DNA of 64,000 bases from Psychrobacter sp. (GCA_018260445.1 JAGLBE010000008.1:49329-113328); one strand, 5' to 3'. Counted from the stretch's first letter, positions 36,328 through 45,592 are shown. Made by a program: numbers and translations. The notes: generated by a model not told the origin, from the letters alone.

Positions 36328-38817
36328 TTAAAACAACTCAAGCGCTTTATTATACCAAGTGTCGGCATTGGCGGGGGCTTGCTGTACAGGTGACTCGCTA
36401 CCCCTTGATTCGTCTTCTCTTTGCTGGCGTTGCCGACGCAATACTTCTTGCTGATTGCTCAACCACTCAACTTGTTTGCGAGCTTGCTCTTGCTGATATA
36501 CGGCTAAAGCGCACTCGCTGGCATCTTTGGGCGCAAATTTGGTAATGATTGGCAAGTAGACGGCGTTGTCGCAGCTTTCATGCGACAGCTTGCCAGAGCC
36601 ATTTTCTAACCACACCCATTCAACCGTATCTGGCTGGGCCAACGCCACCGGACTTAAGCGCAGCCGCCCCATATAATCCTTCCAGACGGGTAAAGCCCCG
36701 CTACCGCCGCTGAGGCCAATAGGTTGATTATCATCACGCCCCACCCAGACCACACTCACATTGTTGCCGCTATAGCCAGCAAACCAAGCATCCCGATAAT
36801 CGTTGGTAGTGCCGGTTTTTCCAGCTAGGTGCAAGTCGTCGCCAAGCGTATTGAGCGCTTTTGCCGTACCGGTTTTCACCACCTCTTGTAAGGCATGATT
36901 GATTAAAAAATTCACCTCTGGGGGAACGCTGCGTTTGGTGTCCAAGCCTGCCCGTTGTAGTATCTGCCCACGGTCATCCACCACCGAGCGGATACTGATA
37001 ATCGGGGTGCGAAAACCACCCGCCGCCACTACCTGATACACTCCTAACATATCCATCGGGCTGAGTTCTACCGCGCCTAAAAACAAAGACGGATAATGAG
37101 GTATTTCTTGGTTGATACCCAAGCGCTGTAGTTGCTTGATAAAAGTATCAACCCCATACTCCATCCCAGTATTGACCACTGCTTGGTTATAAGAGTTGGC
37201 CAAAGCCGTAATAAGGGGTACATAGCCATGGTCACGTTGGTCATAATTTTGTGGCGACCAAGTGGTGCCATCGGCTAAGGTGATCACCACGGGATTATCG
37301 CTGACTTGACTGGCTAAGTTGTATTTGCCACTTTCTAACGCCATCATATACACAAAGGGTTTAAGAATAGAGCCGACCTGACGCTTGGCATCAACAGCGC
37401 GGTTAAATCCCGTAAAGGCACTGCCGCTTCCCACCACGGCCACAAGCTCTCCAGATGCAGGATTAGCACTGACCAAAGCGGCTTGTAGCGGTTTGGTTTT
37501 TGCGCTCTTTTTACGCAAGATGGCGAGCTGTTTATCCACGGCGGCATCGGCAGCAGTTTGGGCAATGGGGTCAAGGGTGGCAAAAATACGTAGCCCTTCA
37601 TTTTTTAAGTCATCGGCATGATAGGTGGTATGAAGCTCACGCTTAACAATATCCAAAAAGTCAGGAAAGCGGCTTTTACCTGCACTGGGCTTTGCAACCA
37701 CATCCAAAGGCTGGGCGATGGCCTTATCATAAGTCGCTTGGTCAATTTTACCGGTTACCAACATATTGCTAAGCACGGTATTGCGGCGCAGTAACGCCTG
37801 CTCCTTGCTACGTCTAGGGTTGTATTGCGTAGGACCTTTCGCCAATCCCACTAACAAGGCTTGCTGGTCAATACGCAGCTCTTTTAGAGGGCGGTTAAAA
37901 TAAAACTGCGCGGCAAGGCCAAAGCCGTTGATAGAGCGGTTGCCATTTTGGCCAAGGTTAATCTCGTTAAGATAAGTTTGTAGTATCTCATTTTTACTGT
38001 AATGCAATTCAAGCAAGACGGCCATCACCGCCTCGTTGGCCTTACGCTTTAATGTCCGGTCGGAATTTAAATAAAAGTTTTTGATAAGCTGCTGGGTAAT
38101 GGTCGAGCCGCCCTGCATCGAACCGCCTTGAAGATTGGCCAAAACCGCCCGTGCGATACCCCGTAGCGAAACCCCTTTATGTTGATAAAAGCTACGGTCT
38201 TCTGTGGCCACCAAAGCATCAATAAGCGGCTGCGGTATGTCCTCGATTGGCACCACAATGCGGTCTTCATTATTATCTGGATAAATACCGCCAATGATGA
38301 CCGGCTCAATGCGCACAATGCCCGTTTCACTGGGCTGGGTGCTTTGAATACTGGCGACTTTGGCATCTTGAATACTAATTTTTATCACTTGCTCAGGATC
38401 AATGTCGCCGGCATTGTATTTAAAGCCACGGGTATGAATAATATATTGACCAGATTTTTTGCTATATGCCCCAGTGCGCTCATAACCAGTGCCGGCCTTA
38501 TAGTTGAGCATATCTAGCCAAGTATCCAGATCTTCACTTTTTAACGGCGCACCTTGATACAGCTCTAGTGGTTGCGAGAAAACTTTAGCCGGTATGTTCC
38601 AGCGTTTGCCCTCAAATTTTGCAGTAATGACACGGTCTTGCTTGACCAGATACATCCCCAATAATAGCATTGCCGCAATAATAACGATTAGGATGATAAA
38701 ACCCATAGCGCCGCCGCGTTGTTGCTCGGGATTAGGCGCTTTGGGCTGGATAATGGCCGATTTTAACTTAAGGTTTGATGGACGCACAACTTGCTTAGAT
38801 TCTAGATTAGGATGCAC
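36328..38817 (-). CDS. mrcB: Bifunctional penicillin-binding protein 1b
   Basis: 829-residue peptidoglycan synthase. One membrane helix (GFIILIVIIAAMLLLGMYLV, about 39-58), a UB2H-like regulatory region, then the GT51 glycosyltransferase (VATEDRSFYQHKGVSLRGIARA with the catalytic Glu; GGSTITQQLIKNFYL). The transpeptidase has the nucleophile Ser483 in GSILKPF, SYNQAV as the SxN motif, and KTGTTND. The start is GTG with a poor ribosome binding site, so a nearby start is possible. A TPR lipoprotein follows, a candidate outer-membrane activator. Confidence 0.96.
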   Translation of the reverse strand: MHPNLESKQVVRPSNLKLKSAIIQPKAPNPEQQRGGAMGFIILIVIIAAMLLLGMYLVKQDRVITAKFEGKRWNIPAKVFSQPLELYQGAPLKSEDLDTWLDMLNYKAGTGYERTGAYSKKSGQYIIHTRGFKYNAGDIDPEQVIKISIQDAKVASIQSTQPSETGIVRIEPVIIGGIYPDNNEDRIVVPIEDIPQPLIDALVATEDRSFYQHKGVSLRGIARAVLANLQGGSMQGGSTITQQLIKNFYLNSDRTLKRKANEAVMAVLLELHYSKNEILQTYLNEINLGQNGNRSINGFGLAAQFYFNRPLKELRIDQQALLVGLAKGPTQYNPRRSKEQALLRRNTVLSNMLVTGKIDQATYDKAIAQPLDVVAKPSAGKSRFPDFLDIVKRELHTTYHADDLKNEGLRIFATLDPIAQTAADAAVDKQLAILRKKSAKTKPLQAALVSANPASGELVAVVGSGSAFTGFNRAVDAKRQVGSILKPFVYMMALESGKYNLASQVSDNPVVITLADGTTWSPQNYDQRDHGYVPLITALANSYNQAVVNTGMEYGVDTFIKQLQRLGINQEIPHYPSLFLGAVELSPMDMLGVYQVVAAGGFRTPIISIRSVVDDRGQILQRAGLDTKRSVPPEVNFLINHALQEVVKTGTAKALNTLGDDLHLAGKTGTTNDYRDAWFAGYSGNNVSVVWVGRDDNQPIGLSGGSGALPVWKDYMGRLRLSPVALAQPDTVEWVWLENGSGKLSHESCDNAVYLPIITKFAPKDASECALAVYQQEQARKQVEWLSNQQEVLRRQRQQREDESRGSESPVQQAPANADTWYNKALELF

Positions 38818-38965
38818 AGTGTATTACCAACAAAAAAAGACGGGTTTATAATGACGCAAAACAACATTTTTTTCAATGTTGTGGAGCATAAATTGGCGGC
38901 TATTACTGGCTATTATGGTTTTTTCACTCGTTTTTCACCCGTTAGCGAGTTTTGCAACCTCTTAT

Positions 38966-39277
38966 TAGGGCGTGTCCTCACTTTAAAAATGGTAATAAAA
39001 ATGAGTTAACTTGCCGTTAAACAAGGAAAATAGTGCAGATAATATCTAGGACTTACGTAAAATATGATTGAACAGCGTCATAAAGTGACTGGTAATTATT
39101 TTTGCAGCGGCTTCGCTCTACCTTTAGACGATTCAAAAATAATTGCCAGTCGCCACATTTTTTTAATATGCGTAAGTCCTATATCATGATATTAGCCAAC
39201 TATTTGACGATGTTTGGCAAAATTGAGCCATTTTTAGCCCATCTAGGTATTATCGTTTAGATGGAGGACACGCCCTA
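38966..39277. mobile_element. Outer miniature inverted-repeat element (interrupted)
   Basis: The ends TAGGGCGTGTCCTC (38966-38979) and GAGGACACGCCCTA (39264-39277) are perfect 14-bp inverted repeats, with TA as the outermost dinucleotide on each side. There is no transposase frame inside. Removing the 135-bp element inserted in it leaves about 177 bp. The TA ends fit a Tc1/mariner-IS630-type transposase acting in trans. Only one copy is present in the window. Confidence 0.75.
39047..39181. mobile_element. Palindromic MITE, copy 1
   Basis: 135 bp bounded by TAGGACTTACG and CGTAAGTCCTA, with a second internal palindrome (CTGGTAATTATTTTTG / CAAAAATAATTGCCAG), so a transcript would fold into one long hairpin. 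Read on the other strand it shares its ends and several blocks (e.g. GCATATTAAAAAAATGTG) with the element at 45459-45592. TA flanks suggest TA target duplication. Confidence 0.88.
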
Positions 39278-39450
39278 GCAAGTTTGCAATAAAATGATAA
39301 CCTATTTATGGGCAATAAAGCAGCCGTGCATAAAGCTATTTAGGTTAACTGTTATAATGGGCGCTTATCTTTATTCTTATTTTTTCTAGCATCCTCACGA
39401 CTATTTGATTGCTCGTTTATTTTAATGTGATATAGGCGTTATACAATACC

Positions 39451-42381
39451 ATGATTCAGCCTAATGCCGATAAGAAACCCACCGCTACTGTCGCCGTATC
39501 CAGCCAAAACGCTGTTACTGCAGCCACCACTCATAAAGACGCTCATCTTAAAACAGCGCCATCTAAAACCGCCAGTCATTTAGCAAACCGGCAAACTACC
39601 TTAAATTTTGATAAGGCTGAGCTGATACTACCGCCTGATGGCTGCTGCTTTCACTGTGGCGATCCGGTGCCAACGCCGCCGTTCACCGCTGATATATTGG
39701 GCGAATCACGGCTGATGTGCTGTCTGGGCTGTCAGTTGGCGGCACAGAGTATCGTTGCGGCAGGGCTTGAGCAGTATTATCTTGACCGCTCGCAGATTAA
39801 CCGCACCGCAAGCTTGCCCACCGAGCTTGAGCGGCTACAAGCCTACGACCATGAGGACATTAAAGCGCAGTTTGTGTATAGCGATAAGGACAAATCGGTT
39901 GCCGAATTATCGGTCAATAATTTGCGCTGTGCGGCCTGTACCTGGCTGATTGAAACCCGGCTGTATGAACTTGACGGTGTTGAGACGTGCCAAGTGAACC
40001 TGACCAGCCAGCGGATGCGAGTGGTTTGGGATGAGAGCAAGTTGCCCATTAGCCAAATATTAAAAACCATTAATGATATTGGCTATGCCGCTAAGCCCTA
40101 TCGCCAAGACACCCATGAAGCGATGCTGGCACGCGCCAATAAAAAAATGCTAATACGCCTTGGTATTGCAGCACTTGGGGCGATGCAGGCCATGATGTAT
40201 GCGGTGGGCATGTACTTTGGTGATTATAGCGGCATGGACATTGCGCAGCGTACCTTTTTGCGCTGGGTATCCTTATTTGTGAGTATTCCGGTATTTTTTT
40301 ACTGCGCCGTGCCGTTTTTTACCTCGGCTTGGTCGGCCATCAAAGCCCCCCAAGTCAATATGGACGTGCCGGTCAGTATCGCCTTAATCGTCACCTTTTT
40401 TGCCAGTTTGTATGCCACGCTGACCGGCATTGGTGAAACCTATTATGACTCGGTGAGTATGTTTGTGTTTTTCTTGCTGGCAGGGCGCTATATCGAGCAC
40501 AACGCTCGCCTTAAAGCGGCGAATATGGCCAATGACCTTGTGGTGGTCGAGCCAACCCTGGTGCAAAAAATCGCCCATGTGCCTGATTTAGTAACGGCAA
40601 TAATGGCTAGCGAAACTGATGCATTAGCGCCAAACCCAGCGGTGGAAACCACGACAGCAACTGTCGATGAAACTAGTCTAAGCCAACTAAAGTCATTAGG
40701 CGACCAGATTCATCATGCACGCCAAAACAGAACCCACGCAGATAAAACATCGCAGTCAACGGTGACCGCAAACGCTTTGCAAGTGGGCGATGTTATTATT
40801 ATCGAAGCGGGCAGTGACGTGGTGGCCGACGGTGTTTTATGTAGCGAGAGGGCAACCGTATCGCAAAGCTTGCTCACGGGCGAGGGCGATTTAATCGTTA
40901 AAGCACGTGGCGATACGGTGATTGGTGGCTCGCAAAATGACAGTCAGCCCTTTGTGATGCTGGTCACCGCCTTGCCCGAAAACAGCCAAATCGCCTTGAT
41001 TGACCGATTAATGAATCGCGCCATGAGTGAAAAACCCAAAATAGCAGAGCAGGCCGACCGCTGGGCACGTTGGTTTGTCGCCCGTATCTTAGTGTTGTCG
41101 GTTGTGGTGTTTATCGGCTGGTATCTGGTTGACCCGTCGCAGGCGATTTGGGCGACGGTTGCGGTATTGGTGGCAACTTGTCCGTGCGCCTTGTCACTTG
41201 CCACGCCCATCGCCTTAACCGTTTCTACCAATCGGCTGGCAAGCTATGGTTTTTTGACCACGCGTGGGCATACCATTCAAACCTTGGCAGAGATTACCCA
41301 TGTGGCTTTTGACAAAACGGGCACCTTGACCTATGGCAAGCCGAATCTATTATTTATTGAGGATTTGAGCGCTATATCGACACAGGCAATAGATAATCGT
41401 GTAAGCCCATCTAAAGACCCTCAGCAATATCCTAAGTCTAATAAAGATGACTTGCTTGCCATTGCTGCTGCCTTAGAAGTAGGGAGTCGCCATCCCATTG
41501 CCACTGCGTTACTCGATGCCGCCTATCAACAGCATTTGCCAGCCGTGCGCAATCTTATCCATCATCCTGCAGGCGGTATTGAGGGCGTTGTACACAGTCA
41601 TCATGAACAGCATAGGCATAGAAATAGTGATGATAATGGTGATGAAGCCGTCTATCGTCTTGGCCATGTCGACTTTGCATTGGGTCACGATACGCTAGAG
41701 GCTAAGCCTATCACAGCAGGCCAAACCTACCAGCCTGATTTAGCCGTACATCATGCCAGTACCGCGGTTATGCTCACACAGTTGGTGGATAATACGGATA
41801 GTAGGGCATCGCAAACCCAAACGTGGCAGCCCCTCGCCATGTTTTATTTTAATGACAGTATTCGAGATGGCATGGGTGAGATGATAGCGCAGCTGCAAGC
41901 GCAAAACATCAAAACCCTGATGTTAACCGGCGACCCCAGCGACCATGCGCACAGCGTGGCCCATGAACTAGGCATCGACCAGATGGCCAACGGACTATCT
42001 CCCTCAGACAAAGTTGCGCATATCAAGCGACTACAAGCAGACGGCAACATCGTCATGATGGTGGGCGATGGCATCAATGATGCGCCCGTTTTGGCAGCCG
42101 CCAATGTGTCCACCGCCATAGCGGGTGCGGCAGACTTGGCGCAAGTATCGAGCGACAGCGTTATCTTAAATGGTGCAGTGACGGCAATTTATGACGCCAA
42201 ACGCCTAGCGGACAAAGCGCAGCAGATTATTAAACAAAACCTGTACTGGGCATTGGGCTACAACGCCGTAGTGCTGTTACCTGCTGCTTTTGGCTATGTG
42301 CCGCCGTGGCTTGCCGCTATCGGCATGTCGCTCAGCTCGCTGCTGGTGGTGCTTAACGCTTTGCGATTAAAGCGGGCTTAG
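39451..42381 (+). CDS. ccoI: Copper-translocating P-type ATPase, CcoI/FixI type
   Basis: 976-residue P1B ATPase, probably supplying copper for cbb3-type oxidase assembly. The N-terminal cysteine-rich metal-binding domain (CCFHCGDPVP...LMCCLGCQLA, about 66-95) is specific to the CcoI/FixI group. It is followed by an HMA domain with CAAC (NNLRCAACTWLI, about 165). Catalytic parts: TGEGD, membrane metal site CPCALSLATPIALT (about 576), phosphorylation DKTGTLT (about 620), SRHPIATAL and GDGINDAPVLAAANV. About 150 residues longer than usual because of polar insertions (about 390-440 and a His-rich HHEQHRHRNSDDN near 715). ccoNOP and ccoS are not adjacent, so the specific role is inferred. Confidence 0.88.
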   Translation: MIQPNADKKPTATVAVSSQNAVTAATTHKDAHLKTAPSKTASHLANRQTTLNFDKAELILPPDGCCFHCGDPVPTPPFTADILGESRLMCCLGCQLAAQSIVAAGLEQYYLDRSQINRTASLPTELERLQAYDHEDIKAQFVYSDKDKSVAELSVNNLRCAACTWLIETRLYELDGVETCQVNLTSQRMRVVWDESKLPISQILKTINDIGYAAKPYRQDTHEAMLARANKKMLIRLGIAALGAMQAMMYAVGMYFGDYSGMDIAQRTFLRWVSLFVSIPVFFYCAVPFFTSAWSAIKAPQVNMDVPVSIALIVTFFASLYATLTGIGETYYDSVSMFVFFLLAGRYIEHNARLKAANMANDLVVVEPTLVQKIAHVPDLVTAIMASETDALAPNPAVETTTATVDETSLSQLKSLGDQIHHARQNRTHADKTSQSTVTANALQVGDVIIIEAGSDVVADGVLCSERATVSQSLLTGEGDLIVKARGDTVIGGSQNDSQPFVMLVTALPENSQIALIDRLMNRAMSEKPKIAEQADRWARWFVARILVLSVVVFIGWYLVDPSQAIWATVAVLVATCPCALSLATPIALTVSTNRLASYGFLTTRGHTIQTLAEITHVAFDKTGTLTYGKPNLLFIEDLSAISTQAIDNRVSPSKDPQQYPKSNKDDLLAIAAALEVGSRHPIATALLDAAYQQHLPAVRNLIHHPAGGIEGVVHSHHEQHRHRNSDDNGDEAVYRLGHVDFALGHDTLEAKPITAGQTYQPDLAVHHASTAVMLTQLVDNTDSRASQTQTWQPLAMFYFNDSIRDGMGEMIAQLQAQNIKTLMLTGDPSDHAHSVAHELGIDQMANGLSPSDKVAHIKRLQADGNIVMMVGDGINDAPVLAAANVSTAIAGAADLAQVSSDSVILNGAVTAIYDAKRLADKAQQIIKQNLYWALGYNAVVLLPAAFGYVPPWLAAIGMSLSSLLVVLNALRLKRA

Positions 42382-42652
42382 GTTTCAAAGTCGTAAACTC
42401 ATAAACCTTGGATAAATCAGCTTATTGGCGATGAGGGTGGTTCTTGCAATTCTTCTGAAGAGTAGATTGGGGGTTATCTTGATGAAGGTGCTAGTCTTAG
42501 TAAGGTGGGTTCATCATTATTCATCATTCTATTATCTGCTTAAGAGTTTACTGTATCGCAAAACCCATAGCGAATGCTACATTAAATCGAGAAAAATACG
42601 ATGGCTTGGCACCAAAGACCAGCCAAATAAACCACCGATAAAAACCACCCAC

Positions 42653-42689
42653 AAAAAAACCGCCTACAAAATTAGCTAGGCGGTTTTTT
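42653..42689. terminator. Bidirectional terminator between the copper ATPase and yccA genes
   Basis: Stem AAACCGCCTA/TAGGCGGTTT with a 10-nt loop, T6 on the plus side and a run of seven As (Ts on the minus strand) on the other. The 350-bp gap around it has an 84-codon frame (42425-42679) that runs into the terminator and is not considered a gene. Confidence 0.88.
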
Positions 42690-42732
42690 AACTATTGCTA
42701 AGTTAGTGGTAACGAGGTTATCACTAATAGCA

Positions 42733-43452
42733 TTAATCGTTAAAATAGCTTAATAAACGCATAAATTCTAGGTACATCCAAATGAGCGATGCCAATACAC
42801 CAATACCAAATACCCATTCATACTCTTCTGAAATACCTAAAGCAACGCTACGCTCAATATTATCAAAGTCTAACAATAGACTAAATGAGGCAATAAGTAC
42901 CACAAATAGGCTAAAACCGATAGAAACCATACCGCCATTAAACAAAAAGGGTAGACTTGAGCCGAACAACGACAGTCCAATTTGGACGATATATAACAGC
43001 GTGATGGCCAGAATAGCAGACATCATGATAGAGCGAAATTTCTCTGTGACTTTAATCACACCTGAGCTATATAAGCCCAGCATCACTGCAGCAGTAACAA
43101 AGGTTGCGGCTAGTGCGTTGGTGGGGATACTCGCATCAATGCCTACAAACATCATCGACACACCGCCCAAAAAAAGACCTTCTAAAATCGCGTAAGGGGC
43201 TGCCAATGCTTTAGCGTTTTGCGGTTTAAAGGTGATAAACATCGCTAAACCAAAACCAATAAGCATGCTAGCAAAGGTAACAACTTTTACCATGCCTGCG
43301 CTCATAGCGCCGCTTAAGATATAAAAGAAAAATCCTAAAGCGGCAACCGTGGTAAGACCAAGCAAAAAACTGGTTTTTTGTACGACGCCTTTTACCGTCA
43401 TCGCCTTGCCACCAATAGCAAGTTCAGTACGACTGACAATAGGGTTTGCCAT
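42733..43452 (-). CDS. Bax inhibitor-1/YccA-family membrane protein
   Basis: 239-residue protein with seven predicted membrane segments (e.g. TTVAALGFFFYILSGAM, VVTFASMLIGFGLAMFIT, AILAITLLYIVQIGL, GFSLFVVLIASFSLLL). The C-terminal half contains the BI-1 signatures FDNIERSVALGISEEYEW and the final WMYLEFMRLLSYFND. BI-1 homologues such as YetJ conduct calcium, while E. coli YccA modulates FtsH. Which applies here is open. Single gene bounded by a terminator. Confidence 0.9.
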   Translation of the reverse strand: MANPIVSRTELAIGGKAMTVKGVVQKTSFLLGLTTVAALGFFFYILSGAMSAGMVKVVTFASMLIGFGLAMFITFKPQNAKALAAPYAILEGLFLGGVSMMFVGIDASIPTNALAATFVTAAVMLGLYSSGVIKVTEKFRSIMMSAILAITLLYIVQIGLSLFGSSLPFLFNGGMVSIGFSLFVVLIASFSLLLDFDNIERSVALGISEEYEWVFGIGVLASLIWMYLEFMRLLSYFND

Positions 43453-44017
43453 AATGTTAGTTCCTTAAAAATGTAAACAGGTGCTAGAAAGCAGCGAGTT
43501 TTTATATCACATACAACGATTATAGTAGCGGATTATATGAATAAAAGTAAGGGTTTATTAGTAAAGATTTGTTTTTATCTCTATGATAACGTCAGCTCTA
43601 TCGTAGATATCGCCACTGAGTCAACAAGTCGTAGTACACTCTATGATAACGTCAGCTCTATCGTAGTTTGTAGCATGACATCAATACCCTAAAAAAACCT
43701 GATAACTTTAACCGATTATGCCATATAAACCCTATATGCCCTATAAAAGGCACAGCGCAATAAGCAAAAAAAATGCTATGATAGCCTTATGATGCTTTGC
43801 CCTAGGATTGCCTTTTTAATTTTTTGCCTCGTTACTATTGTATTTTATCGTGCACAAAACGTTACGGTTGTTAGAAGCGTCTCGTGATGTCACCTATTGT
43901 TAACTGGTACAGGCAACTATCTTAAGACAAGTTGCAACCAAACGATCTATCAACCAATCAATCAATTAGTTTGCAAGCAAATTGTCACCACATTACCTAA
44001 AGCCGAAGCCGACGCCT
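43453..44017. other. Intergenic region between yccA and nadK
   Basis: 565 bp between divergent genes. It holds a duplicated 28-bp sequence (43579-43606 and 43639-43666). A TATGAT-like -10 near 43776 could serve nadK. No gene was seen. Confidence 0.5.
43579..43666. repeat. Two-copy 28-bp direct repeat
   Basis: The 28-bp sequence beginning CTCTATGATAACGTCAG and ending TCTATCGTAG occurs identically at 43579-43606 and 43639-43666, 60 bp apart. It contains CTCTAT...-type internal symmetry (CTCTATGATAACGTCAG CTCTATCG). The copies lie upstream of yccA on its promoter side. Confidence 0.9.
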
Positions 44018-45001
44018 ATGGAATGCTCCGCCCAATCTGATAAGTTGCCAAACTTGTCTGAACCCTTATTTCTTCAAGCGATAAAAAATCCAGCCTTTAA
44101 AGCCATTGGGCTAATGGGGCGTGCCAGAAAACGCAGTGTCATTGATACCATTCATGAAGTTGAGCGTTATATTCATGCGATGGGCTTGCAATTGTTTATG
44201 GACAATGAAACCGCCAGTCTACCCGGCTTGGACTTTGATAGCAGTAGCACCCTAAAAATAGTGAAGCGCAGCCTATTGGGAGAGATTTGTGATTTGGTGA
44301 TTGTGGTGGGTGGTGATGGGTCTATCTTACACGCCGCCCAAGCTTTAGCTCGCTACCGTGTGCCGGTGCTTGGGGTTAATCGGGGGCGGCTTGGGTTTTT
44401 GACCGATGTGAACCCCGATGAGGTGGGACAAAAGCTGCGCCAAGTTTTAATGGGCGATTATCAGCTGGACCAGCGCTTTTTACTGACGATGGAGATTCAA
44501 CAAAACAATAAGATTTTATTGCAAGATATGGCGCTTAACGATGTGGTGCTGCACGCGGGCAAGTCGGTGCATATGATAGATTTTGAGCTGACCATTGATG
44601 GTTTAGATGTCTACCGTTTGCACAGTGATGGCTTGATTGCGGCCACGCCCACCGGCTCAACCGCCTATGCCTTGTCCGGGGGCGGGCCTATTATCCATCC
44701 TAGCCTTGATGCCATTTGTTTGGTGCCAATGCATCCGCATACCCTGTCAAGCAGGCCCATCGTGGTCAGCGGCGGCAGTGAAATTGTGTTAGAAACCCAT
44801 AAAGACAACCGCACCCAGCCGATGGTCAGTGCCGATGGCAAGCCTAGTGTGGCACTGGATAAAGATCAGACCTTACATATTCGTAAACATGCCGATAAAT
44901 TAACCCTATTGCATCCGCCCGGTTTTGATTTTTATAAGGCGTGTCGTACCAAATTAAATTGGAATGCCCATGCCGAAGAGTTTGCCTCAGATAACGATTA
45001 G
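44018..45001 (+). CDS. nadK: NAD kinase
   Basis: 327-residue enzyme phosphorylating NAD to NADP. The ATG at 44018 (MECSAQSDKL) is used; the longer frame starts with TTG at 43982. Motifs: VVVGGDGSILHAAQAL (GGDG, catalytic Asp), GVNRGRLGFLTDVNPDE, the conserved DGLIAATPTGSTAYALSGGGPIIHP, and LCLVPMHPHTLSSRPIVV-like region. Ends with a short polar tail. yeaC follows 120 bp downstream on the same strand. Confidence 0.96.
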   Translation: MECSAQSDKLPNLSEPLFLQAIKNPAFKAIGLMGRARKRSVIDTIHEVERYIHAMGLQLFMDNETASLPGLDFDSSSTLKIVKRSLLGEICDLVIVVGGDGSILHAAQALARYRVPVLGVNRGRLGFLTDVNPDEVGQKLRQVLMGDYQLDQRFLLTMEIQQNNKILLQDMALNDVVLHAGKSVHMIDFELTIDGLDVYRLHSDGLIAATPTGSTAYALSGGGPIIHPSLDAICLVPMHPHTLSSRPIVVSGGSEIVLETHKDNRTQPMVSADGKPSVALDKDQTLHIRKHADKLTLLHPPGFDFYKACRTKLNWNAHAEEFASDND

Positions 45002-45121
45002 CGACGTAAAACGTTAAAAAGGGTAGGGCAGACGCGACGCTTATCTTAATCAGCAACAAAAATCAGCAACAAAAATAACTTTGCAACGGTAAAACCATCT
45101 ATTAAGTAAGAGAGCAGTGTG

Positions 45122-45427
45122 ATGAATAAACAAGAGATATTGGCCGCCATGACCCCAGAATTGGTGGATAAATTTCGTACCGCTATAGAGCTTGGCAAAT
45201 GGCCAGATGGCAAAAAACTGACGCCCAACCAGCGTGAAACCTGCTTGCAAGCGGTGATGATTTGGGAACACGAGCATTTGCCGCCCGAGCAGCGTATCGG
45301 TTATATGCACAAACCCATTAAAGCAGATGGTAGCGTGGTGGGTGCAGAATGCGATGTGGAGCACGAACACCATTACCCCAACTTGCCAAACCCAAAAGGG
45401 GCGATTCAACCTATCAAGTTTAGCTAG
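45122..45427 (+). CDS. yeaC: DUF1315 family protein (YeaC-like)
   Basis: 101-residue cytosolic protein. MNKQEILAAMTPELVDKFRTAIELGKWPDGKKLTPNQRETCLQAVMIWEHEHLP matches the E. coli YeaC/DUF1315 pattern (MTPE...AVELGKWPDG..LT..Q...CLQAVM). A His/Glu/Asp-rich segment (ECDVEHEHHYPNLP) near the C-terminus could bind metal, which is speculative. Function unknown. AAGAGAG precedes ATG; a GTG one codon earlier is less likely. Confidence 0.85.
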   Translation: MNKQEILAAMTPELVDKFRTAIELGKWPDGKKLTPNQRETCLQAVMIWEHEHLPPEQRIGYMHKPIKADGSVVGAECDVEHEHHYPNLPNPKGAIQPIKFS

Positions 45428-45458
45428 GGGCTGATAAATCAATCATTCCTTAATAACC

Positions 45459-45592
45459 TAGGACTTGGGCATATTAAAAAAATGTGACAAATTGCAAGCA
45501 TTGTTGAATCGGCTAAAGCGTGATCTAAGCCGCTCCAAAAATAGTTTCCAATCATTTTTAACATCGTTCAATCTTATTTTGCCTAAGTCCTA
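45459..45592. mobile_element. Palindromic MITE, copy 2
   Basis: 134 bp bounded by TAGGACTTGGGC and GCCTAAGTCCTA. It is in the opposite orientation to the copy at 39047-39181 and shares GCATATTAAAAAAATGTG, TGAATCG-CTAAAG, GCCGCT-CAAAAATA and GTTCAATC-TATTTT blocks. The internal palindrome is more degraded than in copy 1, suggesting it is older. TA flanks on both sides. Lies just after yeaC. Confidence 0.85.

Larger units (their letters stand above)
38818..39450. other. Intergenic region holding nested miniature elements
   Basis: 633 bp between the divergent mrcB and copper-ATPase genes. It is dominated by an inverted-repeat element (38966-39277) that itself contains a smaller one (39047-39181). 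A TATAAT at 39353-39358 may be the -10 of the ATPase gene. No coding frame is supported. Confidence 0.7.

Noticed and set aside
42425-42679. 84-codon plus-strand frame after the copper ATPase gene, considered as ccoS
   Set aside because: The product lacks the CcoS hydrophobic start and signature, has no clear ribosome binding site, and the frame runs into the terminator stem.
43579-43666. Two identical 28-bp repeats with a 32-bp gap resemble a minimal CRISPR array
   Set aside because: Only two copies, one spacer-length gap, no leader and no cas genes anywhere in the window; listed as a direct repeat instead.
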